Assembly: GCA_000785145.2 (NCBI GenBank)
Contig: JSZA02000044.1
Coordinates: 1 to 43,478, forward strand
Reading direction: 5' to 3'
DNA length: 43,478 bases
Origin: Candidatus Thiomargarita nelsonii
GTDB taxonomy: Bacteria; Pseudomonadota; Gammaproteobacteria; Beggiatoales; Beggiatoaceae
Shown here: positions 1-6,424 of the stretch, piece after piece
Numbering within the stretch: the first letter of the stretch is position 1
Layout: each line of letters starts with the position of its first letter
Position numbers and translations under genes: made by a program
The notes under the pieces: generated by a model
What the model saw: the letters and a program-made list of their open reading frames with translations, nothing else
Told to the model about the DNA's origin: nothing
The model's database searches: none

Positions 1-48
1 ACAAAGCTTTAGCTTTGTCAGACAGTACAAAGCTAAAGCTTTGTACTC
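1..48. repeat. AAAGCTTTAGCTTT-type palindromic repeat pair at window edge
   Basis: Two palindromes of the ACAAAGCTTTAGCTTTGT / GTACAAAGCTAAAGCTTTGTAC type lie head to head, followed by 'actcc'. The same family (GGAGTCCAAAGCTTTAGCTTTGGAC and its inverse) recurs near 24.72, 24.91, 25.58 and 43.1 kb. Function unknown; each copy can form a hairpin. Confidence 0.75.
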
Positions 49-144
49 CAAAAAAACAAATTGACAGAGTACTAGCAAGGTACGATTATAAGCGTTTGCA
101 AGCACTTTATCAGGCTATTTTGTCAATAGCTTTGCCAATTTTTG

Positions 145-303
145 CAAATGTTTGGGTATCACCCGTGCGAGATAAATAACAGTGTGGCTTCTTGCCAGTA
201 GCGACGGCATCGTTCTAACAGTAGAAGGCGTTTTTCTCTGTCCAAGCCGCGAAATGGCTCATCAAGTATCACCAATCGCACATCGGGGCGATGCATGGCT
301 CTA
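145..303 (-). pseudogene. Fragment duplicated from the C39 ABC transporter ATPase domain
   Basis: This stretch is nearly identical to the Walker B/H-loop coding part of the C39 ABC transporter at about 1700-1863. Read on the minus strand it gives RPDVRLVILDEPFRGLDRE and LLFISH. Small differences include a 4-nt deletion after 'gtatcacc' and changed codons for RRIL. Similarity stops abruptly on both sides; there is no start, Walker A or membrane domain. A further 33-nt string ('ggctattttgtcaatagctttgccaattttt') is shared between 112-142 and 1457-1487. It is dead debris of a duplicated or rearranged exporter gene, not a gene. Confidence 0.85.
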
Positions 304-518
304 TCTGACTCACATTGAGTCCCAACGTTAAACGTGGCCAAGAGTTGTGCTTAAAACGCGGGGCATAATATACTTTCAAATGTCATTTTAGTAAAGCAAA
401 ATTTCTATAACCTTTTTTATAGACATGAATTATTTGTCGGTTTATCCCATGCCTCTCATACTGTCCCGACGCCAGGAGGGATCAAGCCAAACATGACAGG
501 TGTAAATCCCTGTGTCAG

Positions 519-666
519 GTGAATCTCGCCCTTGAGTTTACAACGGCAGGTCTGATTTGTGGGCTTAATTCAAACAAGCTAAAAAAGTTAGAAATACTGT
601 CGCTGCACGACAATAAACTAGAAGGGAAAATCCCCACTCCGCTTGTCATTTCTTTGTGCGGAGACT
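519..666 (+). pseudogene. Leucine-rich-repeat protein remnant
   Basis: One frame translates to a readable leucine-rich repeat, ending in LKKLEILSLHDNKLEGKIP, then TPLVISLCGD and a stop. The LxxLxxLxLxxNxLxGxIP pattern is the plant-type LRR consensus, also found in large bacterial surface LRR proteins. There is no start codon or ribosome site, and only about one repeat survives. The end of the fragment runs into an inverted-repeat element. I read it as the relic of a larger LRR gene; chance seems unlikely given the match to the consensus over about 20 positions. Confidence 0.6.
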
Positions 667-677
667 GATGTTTGTCA

Positions 678-826
678 GAGTGTGACCTCCATTTGATGTC
701 AATGAATGTTTGTTCAAACAAGTGGTTTGTAGGGTGCGTCCTACGCACCTGATGGGTGAATATTGTTAATCAAGATGGTGCGTGGGACGCACCCTACATA
801 GCTTACATCAAATGGAGGTCACACTC
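678..826. mobile_element. MITE-like inverted-repeat element, 149 bp
   Basis: Perfect 22-bp terminal inverted repeats begin GAGTGTGACCTCCATTTGAT and enclose a second inverted pair (GTAGGGTGCGTCC... and ...GGACGCACCCTAC). A direct repeat, TTGTCATTTCTTTGTGCGGA plus two more bases, lies outside it at 643-664 and 829-850. No coding capacity. Consistent with a small non-autonomous transposable element that landed in the LRR remnant. Confidence 0.7.
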
Positions 827-882
827 GTTTGTCATTTCTTTGTGCGGAGAAATCTCACTTTGTCATTTTTGCTTTTATCCGT

Positions 883-995
883 AAATCCGTTGTACTCGCG
901 CCCAGCCAAGATAAATCTTAAAACCAACCTAAGCGCACAAACAAACCGGACAAACTACAAACAATCCACACCAGTCGTACTAGTACAACGGATTT
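883..995. repeat. Inverted-repeat element with AAATCCGTTGTACT ends
   Basis: AAATCCGTTGTACT on the left is matched by AGTACAACGGATTT on the right, about 113 bp end to end, with a half copy of the CCAAGATAAATCTT palindrome inside. A second element with the same ends in opposite order lies at 10444-10547. No coding content seen. Confidence 0.65.
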
Positions 996-998
996 TCA

Positions 999-1058
999 AA
1001 AATCAGCAAGCATTTGGAGGAAGCCCTTGATTATGGGATTGTTAGTTTTTTAGATGAA
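999..1058 (+). pseudogene. Fragment of the amidotransferase C-terminus
   Basis: Sixty bases match the end of the asparagine-synthetase-like gene (8582-8641) with two substitutions. They encode the same KHLEEALDYGIVSFLDE stretch of the PqqD-like domain. The match ends at GATGAA, where the intact gene continues with ACCAACACC; here the next 32 nt instead match 10254-10285. It is a relic of a second copy of the modification enzyme, joined to sequence now found upstream of the second ABC transporter. Confidence 0.85.
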
Positions 1059-1093
1059 GACACTCTTTAGAAAAGTGGTGTATATTGCACGAC

Positions 1094-1236
1094 AATGCAA
1101 GATCCCTCCTATCGTCGGGATGACAATGCTAGAAGAAATGACAATGCTAGATTTCTCCTATCGTCGGGATGACAATGCCCTAGATTTCTCCTCCGTCGGG
1201 ATGACAAAGCTAGATCCCTCCTATCGTCCAATGCCA
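1094..1236. repeat. Imperfect tandem repeat, 'CTCCTATCGTCGGGATGACAATGCTAGAT' type
   Basis: About four imperfect copies of a unit around 35 nt long, containing TATCGTCGGGATGACAATGC. Related single copies lie near 466-482, 1318-1338, 8708-8734 and 8800-8826. The unit carries stops or shifts frame between copies, so I do not call a gene although a short open frame crosses it. Confidence 0.6.
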
Positions 1237-1505
1237 GTCTGATAAACAGCAAATGATTGTTTTTATGAAATTATAATCTGCTGGACGGGGTTTTTAATTT
1301 AATGCAACCCCATCCAGATCCCTCCTAGCGTCGGGACTAAATTTTGTGTGCCCCGCCCCTACCGAAGCCCTGAAACGTCGTCTCGAACGAAGAGAGAGAA
1401 CGGGTTGCAAACCCCGTCCGGCAGAGAACTAGACTTTGGCAACAACTTTAACAAGGCTATTTTGTCAATAGCTTTGCCAATTTTTTACATATATAATATG
1501 GTTAT

Positions 1506-4178
1506 TTATGCCTTATTTTCATGCAACCGCCCTTTTTCTAACCACAAATGTCGCCATTTCGCACTTTCCCATAGCCCACGACGCACCGCTTCTTCTGCGT
1601 CTAACAAGGCTCGGTAGCGTGAATCTTGTTGTTGCATCAGCGTTTTAGGGGCTTCATCTTCAATAACGCGCCCCTCTTCTACAACTAACACTCGCTCAAA
1701 TGTTTGGGTATCACCGACATCGTGCGAGATAAATAACAGTGTGGCTTCTTGCCAGTAGCGACGGCATCGTTCTAACAGTATTCGGCGTTTTTCTCTGTCC
1801 AAGCCGCGAAATGGCTCATCAAGTATCACCAATCGCACATCGGGGCGAAGCATGGCTCTACCTAAACGCACTCGTTGTCCTTCTCCACCTGATACTAAGC
1901 CGCCCCCTTCGCCTAAGGGGGTTTTTACGTCGTCAGGTAATTTGTTTAAAACTTCCAATAAATCCGCTTGTTCTATTATCGTTTCTAGCGACTCTGCTGG
2001 TGCGCCTTGTGTGCCATAGTAAAGATTGTCGCGTAGTGAACGGTTCCAGAGTTGTACTGAGGGATCCACCCACGCCGTTTCTTGACGCAGAGTATGGAGG
2101 CGTTGTCCTTGTAATAATTCGCCATCAATCCGAACGGTTCCCGCTGCCGGATGATACCATCCCAGTAGTAGTCCAACTAGGCTTGATTTACCAGCACCCG
2201 ATGAGCCGATAATAGCAATATGTTCTCCAGCACCAATATTCGCCGAAATTTCATGCAAAATAAGGTGTCCGCCAGCTTGGACACTGATATTGTCTAATGC
2301 AAGCGCAACACCTTGGGTATTTTGATCACGGGCTGGAGATGACGGTGTTTGTTCTTCATACCACATTTCAGTTTCTTCCTGGGCATTCAAGGGTTCTAAG
2401 AGGCGCAATACCCGGTTACGGAGCGTCGGGTATTGTTGCGCGGTATTGGCTATATCTGTCCCCAGCGCTGGCAATTTGAGTATCCAATAAAGGAGAACTA
2501 AAACTCCGCTGGCTTCTCCACTTTGCGCTACATAATCAAATAAAATCCACACTGCTAAACTGGTATTTACCAGCGATTCAATACCAATAATCATCACGCG
2601 CACCCGTGCTAAATCTAAGCCGGCATGGTTCCAATTAACTAATAAGCTTTCGTATTCATTACGCAGTGCCCGGGCTGCTCCGTGTGTGCGAATCGGTACC
2701 AGTCCTAATAAGGCATCTAAATAAAAACGGCTCAAAGCCGCATCATGGGTGCGGAAGCGCAAATCTTGTTCTTTTAATAAGGATTGGCTAAAAATTGATA
2801 GGCTGATTACCAGCCCGCTTGCTAAAATGGCGAGAAATAGGCTGTTGGGGCTGAGCCAAATAATGCCGATGGTGGTGAGTATTAGTTGAAAATTTAGACG
2901 TAAAAAGGTGATAGCAAGCTCAGGCAAGGTGCGTATGATTCTCAGATCATGGGCACGCTCTGTCATATCCGATGTGAGCCGACTATGGAAATAGCGATCA
3001 CCTAAACGCGGAATTTTTTTCAGAAAAGCCAGACGCAAGCGGCTTTCTAATCGTCGCCCCATTCCGGTGACGCTAGAGGCTATCGGCACTTCTAATAATA
3101 ACATTATGAAAAAAAAGGCAAATAATGCTTCAACCGCACTAATGCGCTGCTCCATTAGTCCCAGATGTTGACCAATATCTAATAATCCTTTGAATAATAA
3201 GGCTTCAATGGTGACGCCAAGCGCCGCGAGGAGGAGTGCCATCAGTAAAAAGCTGGGCGTCAAAAAACCGTCTTTTTTGAATGTCTGCCAAAGTCCACGT
3301 TCTGGACTACTGGCGGGTTCGGCGAGGGCGGCTGCCAATTCAGGCGGCAAGGGGGGCTCTTCATTGTCATTGATTTGAGTTTTTTCTCTGACGCCACTGA
3401 TTTGTAAGACGACTGTCGCTTGGAATAAGACTTGTTGTTCGTCATCGGGCAAGGCTTTGGTTGACCAAAAAGTTTGCGGGATAGCTGAGGTGTGTTGCTG
3501 AAAAAAACGTTCCAAGACACGAGCCGCTTCGGTGCCGGATTGTAGCCCTTGGGTACGCACCAAGGTTTCTACCATGCGCGTTGCTGCATCTAGGGTAGCC
3601 AGCGGTTTCCAGTCTTGCGTTTCTAAGGCAGTCTGTAGCAGTCGCTCTCTGTCAAGCTCGTCAATTTCTAGTTGAGCCAAGCGTTGGCGCAAAGGATCAC
3701 AAAAACCGTCCGAGCTTGCCCAATCGTACCATGTTTCTGCTGGTACCGCTTGGATATGGATATATAATTCATCAAGCAAGCGTTTTTTAGTGATCCAGCG
3801 TCGCCCTATGCCCGGGTCCATAATCTGAACAAATTGCCCATGTTGTCGCCAAATAATCACAAAATGCGTCAATCCATTGGGCAAACGTGTTACGGTAAGA
3901 GCGGGCAATAATTGAGATTCAGGCAAAAACAAATGATCCAAGGGCACCATCATTTGTTGCGCCTCTAAGCCTAGTTGGTTGGCAATTTGTTCTAGCGTAT
4001 CAATGGATGTGCCATCTACATCTGTTTGACAGGCTTCGCGGAGACGACCATAGCTGACGTTAATTTTAAAACCTTCCAGCAAGGCTTTTAGTGCCGCTGG
4101 ACCACAATCCATCGCTGAGGTTTGCACGACTTCTGGTACCAAAAAGCGACGTTGAGGGGGAGAATTATCGAAAATCAT
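1506..4178 (-). CDS. C39-peptidase ABC exporter (RiPP maturation and export)
   Basis: A bacteriocin-type exporter of 890 residues that should remove the leader peptide and pump the product across the inner membrane. The N-terminal C39 domain keeps all three catalytic residues: Cys25 in QTSAMDCGPAAL, His105 in LTHFVIIW and Asp121 in IMDPG. A spacer of about 150 residues follows, then a membrane domain (about 315-600) and an ATPase domain with Walker A GSSGAGKSS (about 656), signature VSGGEGQRVRLGRA (about 760), Walker B LVILDE and H-loop ISHD. It starts 5 nt after the HlyD-like gene, so the two form one operon, divergent from the precursor peptide at 4910. It is longer than typical 700-residue C39 exporters because of the spacer. 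The substrate assignment to the neighbouring peptide is inference from position. Confidence 0.92.
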   Translation of the reverse strand: MIFDNSPPQRRFLVPEVVQTSAMDCGPAALKALLEGFKINVSYGRLREACQTDVDGTSIDTLEQIANQLGLEAQQMMVPLDHLFLPESQLLPALTVTRLPNGLTHFVIIWRQHGQFVQIMDPGIGRRWITKKRLLDELYIHIQAVPAETWYDWASSDGFCDPLRQRLAQLEIDELDRERLLQTALETQDWKPLATLDAATRMVETLVRTQGLQSGTEAARVLERFFQQHTSAIPQTFWSTKALPDDEQQVLFQATVVLQISGVREKTQINDNEEPPLPPELAAALAEPASSPERGLWQTFKKDGFLTPSFLLMALLLAALGVTIEALLFKGLLDIGQHLGLMEQRISAVEALFAFFFIMLLLEVPIASSVTGMGRRLESRLRLAFLKKIPRLGDRYFHSRLTSDMTERAHDLRIIRTLPELAITFLRLNFQLILTTIGIIWLSPNSLFLAILASGLVISLSIFSQSLLKEQDLRFRTHDAALSRFYLDALLGLVPIRTHGAARALRNEYESLLVNWNHAGLDLARVRVMIIGIESLVNTSLAVWILFDYVAQSGEASGVLVLLYWILKLPALGTDIANTAQQYPTLRNRVLRLLEPLNAQEETEMWYEEQTPSSPARDQNTQGVALALDNISVQAGGHLILHEISANIGAGEHIAIIGSSGAGKSSLVGLLLGWYHPAAGTVRIDGELLQGQRLHTLRQETAWVDPSVQLWNRSLRDNLYYGTQGAPAESLETIIEQADLLEVLNKLPDDVKTPLGEGGGLVSGGEGQRVRLGRAMLRPDVRLVILDEPFRGLDREKRRILLERCRRYWQEATLLFISHDVGDTQTFERVLVVEEGRVIEDEAPKTLMQQQDSRYRALLDAEEAVRRGLWESAKWRHLWLEKGRLHENKA

Positions 4179-4183
4179 CTATT

Positions 4184-4717
4184 TCAATACCGTCGGCTGG
4201 AGGAGAGTGGGGGCGTTTCTGTCAACAAGCCAGAAGCCCGTAGCATCAAGACTGCCGGGGTGACATGCTCGACTTCAATTTTAACTTCTCCGCCATCACC
4301 TTCTTGAAAAGGGTTTGGAACGGTGGCATTTATTTTGGCTTGTAATTCAACGCTTGCTTTTTCCAGTTTAACCACTGTCGCCTGAATAGTCTGTTTTCCA
4401 GGGCCATCAAGGCGTATCAATGCCCTTTGCCCTGTATGGATATTGTCTAGGGCTTTTTGGGGAAATTGAGCGATAATCAGTCGGTTTCTAATGGTTTGTA
4501 CTCTGCTTGCTCCTGCACCCTGCGGAAATTGAGTGACAAAATTTTCTTTGTCAGTGACATACAATTCTTGACTGACTTCATAGGTGGTTATTTTAGCTGT
4601 GAGAAACCAGTGCCCCCACATCATTGCAAATAATATCGCAACTAAAAATCCAGCCAGCGATAAGAAGTCATTATCATTTTGGAGTGAACGTGTTGTGCGT
4701 GAGAATGGTGTCGCCAT
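4184..4717 (-). CDS. Minimal HlyD-type membrane fusion protein
   Basis: A 177-residue inner-membrane adaptor with one N-terminal membrane helix (about residues 20-42, FLSLAGFLVAILFAMMWGHW) and a periplasmic beta-rich segment (RALIRLDGPGKQTIQATVVKL-like) as in the beta-barrel part of HlyD/NHLM-type secretion proteins. Family members usually run 350-450 residues with a long coiled-coil hairpin; none is present here, so this is a stripped-down version or the survivor of an internal deletion. It is directly upstream of the C39 exporter and surely co-transcribed. No good Shine-Dalgarno is visible: the start codon is immediately preceded by a heptamer repeat tract. Role in export is inferred from family and position. 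Confidence 0.75.
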   Translation of the reverse strand: MATPFSRTTRSLQNDNDFLSLAGFLVAILFAMMWGHWFLTAKITTYEVSQELYVTDKENFVTQFPQGAGASRVQTIRNRLIIAQFPQKALDNIHTGQRALIRLDGPGKQTIQATVVKLEKASVELQAKINATVPNPFQEGDGGEVKIEVEHVTPAVLMLRASGLLTETPPLSSSRRY

Positions 4718-4752
4718 CAGTTATCAGTTATCAGTTATCAGTTATCAGTTAT
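4718..4752. repeat. Five tandem CAGTTAT heptamers abutting the HlyD-like start codon
   Basis: Five perfect copies of CAGTTAT (ATAACTG on the coding strand) sit where the ribosome-binding site of the HlyD-like gene should be. A TATAAT-like hexamer on the minus strand lies at 4770-4775 but without a convincing -35. Copy-number change would alter promoter-start spacing without shifting the reading frame. Related single copies occur at about 17215-17235. Confidence 0.8.
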
Positions 4753-4828
4753 ATTTTATGGGCTATTCTATTATATAGTCCACAAAAATATCTACATTTA
4801 TACCTCTCTAAAAAAAGAAAAATTTCTC

Positions 4829-4857
4829 TTGACTTAAAGGTTCAATTAGATTATATT
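4829..4857 (+). promoter_or_regulatory. Sigma-70-type promoter of the precursor peptide gene
   Basis: TTGACT (4829-4834) and TATATT (4852-4857) are separated by exactly 17 nt. They precede the peptide start by about 52 nt, leaving a short leader with a purine-rich AGAAGAGAG site (4895-4903) at good spacing from the ATG. It is one of the best promoter matches in the window and indicates independent expression of the peptide. Confidence 0.7.
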
Positions 4858-4909
4858 TTTTTTCGCCACATTTTATTAATTATTTAATCTTTTTAGAAGA
4901 GAGAAAATT

Positions 4910-5098
4910 ATGAATAGCACAACCCAAACATCCACCAGCAACCGCGCCGCCAACAACCGCGCCGCCAACAACCGCGCCGCCAACAACCGCGCCGCCAACA
5001 ACCGCGCCGCCAACAATACGCAAAATAAGCACGGACTATCTACCAAAACGGATACCCGTGCTGGCTGTTTTATTAGAAATTGTCCCAGACCAGGATAA
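4910..5098 (+). CDS. RiPP precursor peptide with vasopressin/conopressin-like C-terminus
   Basis: A 62-residue peptide in three parts: an N-terminal MNSTTQTSTS; five perfect NRAAN repeats (residues 11-35, encoded by five identical 15-bp GC-rich units); and a tail NTQNKHGLSTKTDTRAG followed by CFIRNCPRPG (residues 53-62). The last ten residues have the spacing Cys-x4-Cys-Pro-basic-...-Gly of vasopressin/oxytocin peptides and share the first seven residues with Lys-conopressin (CFIRNCPKG-amide, from memory). One Pro is inserted before the final Gly. Ala51-Gly52 resembles the double-glycine-like site used by C39 peptidases, so cleavage there would expose Cys53 as residue 1. A strong promoter, a fitting ribosome site and a terminator bracket the gene. 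No signal peptide is seen. That it is a real gene is well supported; hormone-like function is speculation. Confidence 0.85.
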   Translation: MNSTTQTSTSNRAANNRAANNRAANNRAANNRAANNTQNKHGLSTKTDTRAGCFIRNCPRPG

Positions 5099-5154
5099 AT
5101 GTTGATGGACCCTCGCAGAGCACATTGATGGGAAGGCTTTATTGATGTGTCAAC

Positions 5155-5190
5155 AAAGGCATTCTCATGTATTTGGGAATGCCTTTTTTT
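5155..5190 (+). terminator. Rho-independent terminator of the precursor gene
   Basis: AAAGGCATTC (5155-5164) pairs perfectly with GAATGCCTTT (5177-5186) across a 12-nt loop, followed by a T run. It lies 57 nt after the peptide stop codon. The right arm plus tail (ATTTGGGAATGCCTTTTTTT) recurs at about 10190-10210 without its left arm. Confidence 0.85.
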
Positions 5191-5199
5191 ATCGTTCCC

Positions 5200-5563
5200 T
5201 TAGCGAAGCGCACTCTCTTATACGTTAAACTTGGCAATATAAGTCACTACCGTCACCCGTAAATACGTGTTATGGAATACACCTTATAAAGCCAGTCTTC
5301 TTCACCTCCCATGAGAATTGACGCCCGGATCTTCGTTTCTAACTCATCCGGCTCCTCTAGTACTCTGTTCTATCCTTGCAAGAGCATTAACATTGTAAAT
5401 CTAGTCAATTCGTTAATTAATCTTTAGGATTTCTCCACATCACTACTAAAGCCTAGGGGTGAGTCACGACTTTGACCTTTACTTTTCAACCTGCGCCTAC
5501 AAATTTCTTTCGAAATTCCACACCCTTACTTCCACCCGTCTCCTGACTGAGTCGCACTACGGC
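5200..5563 (-). ncRNA. Possible degenerate group II intron, 3' portion
   Basis: No open frame. Read on the minus strand it is a structured GC-mixed sequence that includes GAGCCGGATGAG, then ...GATCCGG, then CTCATGGGAGG, resembling the stem region before or at domain V of bacterial group II introns. The hairpin is imperfect and the expected GAAA-capped upper stem is damaged. Together with the segment at 5731-6087 it forms one unit of about 730 nt, split by a MITE. No reverse transcriptase is present. The call rests on motif memory only. Confidence 0.3.
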
Positions 5564-5573
5564 GTGTCTTGGT

Positions 5574-5720
5574 CAATGCCATTAAGTTAAGGTTTTTTGT
5601 AGGGTGGGTAGAGCGAGAGCGAAACCCACCATTGTTAGAAATTTCAACAAGTTGGTGGGTGCAGCGAAGCTCTACCCACCCTACAAAAAAAACGTATTTC
5701 TGCTTAACTTAATGGCATTG
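5574..5720. mobile_element. MITE with TGCCATTAAGTTAAG terminal inverted repeats, 10-bp target duplication
   Basis: The element runs from CAATGCCATTAAGTTAAG to CTTAACTTAATGGCATTG (147 bp) and is flanked by the perfect 10-bp direct repeat GTGTCTTGGT (5564-5573 and 5721-5730). Inside is a second dyad (TTTGTAGGGTGGGTAGAGC and its complement). No protein. Same family as the copies at 6254-6363 and 21380-21483. Confidence 0.88.
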
Positions 5721-5730
5721 GTGTCTTGGT

Positions 5731-6087
5731 ACCTTACCAGATTTCGTAGCTTTATAAATCCACCTAGCAAATTGACCACATTGTGGTCACGTTTACCTAG
5801 TTGTTAGCGTTATCATAACGAGTTTGATGGTTGCCCATCGCACAAATTTGTGTTAGTTTCATTATTTAAGACCATTCTAGTAAGTGAATCAGCATATCCT
5901 AAATCCCCCGCTTTTAACGGTTTCTTTAGGCGTTCGCTTCCCACTTAATCCTACCCATCGTGCCCGCTAGATGTGTTTAACTTTTCACATCCCTCTAACT
6001 ATCCTGCTAGGAGGTTAACGACGTTTTTCCTCGTTCCTGCTTTATTTTCAACCGGTTAGGGTAAAATTAGGCCAAAACGAGTCGCAC
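5731..6087 (-). ncRNA. Possible degenerate group II intron, 5' portion
   Basis: On the minus strand this begins GTGCGAC at 6087, matching the 5' consensus GUGYG of group II introns, and continues as non-coding, stem-rich sequence up to the MITE insertion. Without the MITE the two halves join seamlessly through the target duplication. A ribozyme-only intron would be about this size. No protein-coding alternative was found. Confidence 0.3.
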
Positions 6088-6253
6088 ATAAGTATTTAAG
6101 TACTTGAAATAAACATATATTTGTAGGGTGCGTCCTGGGCACAAATTAAGAGTCAGGGTGCGTAGGACGCACCCTACAAAATATCGTAAATGGACTTGTG
6201 TATAAGGATAAGCGCGGAGCAAAGGAATCTTTCTGCTGGACGGGGTTTGCAAC

Positions 6254-6363
6254 CCAATGCCATTAAGTTAAGCCCCCAAAAGAAGTCATGGGAGACCAAT
6301 ACCCATGACGTGATCCCTCAGAACCCTCCGCACAAAGGGACCGGGACAGGCTTAATGGCATTG
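6254..6363. mobile_element. MITE of the TGCCATTAAGTTAAG family nested in another palindrome
   Basis: The 110-bp element (CCAATGCCATTAAG ... CTTAATGGCATTG) is flanked by the 10-bp direct repeat GGTTTGCAAC (6244-6253 and 6364-6373). It has landed in the centre of an older palindrome, CTGGACGGGGTTTGCAACC / GGTTTGCAACCCCGTCCAG, of which other copies are seen near 1283 and 1405-1422. The right TIR has lost five bases. It lies just upstream of the amidotransferase gene. Confidence 0.85.
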
Positions 6364-6424
6364 GGTTTGCAACCCCGTCCAGCACAAAAAGCATTTTTCT
6401 TAACTTTGCGGATAAAATGAACAA

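Noticed and set aside
159..341. Independent small ATPase gene
   Set aside because: It is a piece of the neighbouring exporter gene, without Walker A and with abrupt ends.
1054..1242. Open frame through the TATCGTCGGGATGACAATGC repeats
   Set aside because: Its repeating pattern comes from the DNA repeat; no ribosome site, and its start lies in the amidotransferase relic.
4940..5014. Pentapeptide-repeat protein family
   Set aside because: NRAAN does not follow the A(D/N)LxX pattern with a central Leu or Phe, and five repeats are too few for the beta-helix fold.
4910..5098. Lasso-peptide precursor, because an AsnB-like enzyme is nearby
   Set aside because: The core has no Asp or Glu at positions 7-9 to form the macrolactam, and no lasso B1/B2 leader peptidase is present; the exporter carries its own C39 peptidase.
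5604..5807. Open frame of 67 codons
   Set aside because: It reads across a MITE and its inverted repeats and has no ribosome site or family signal.
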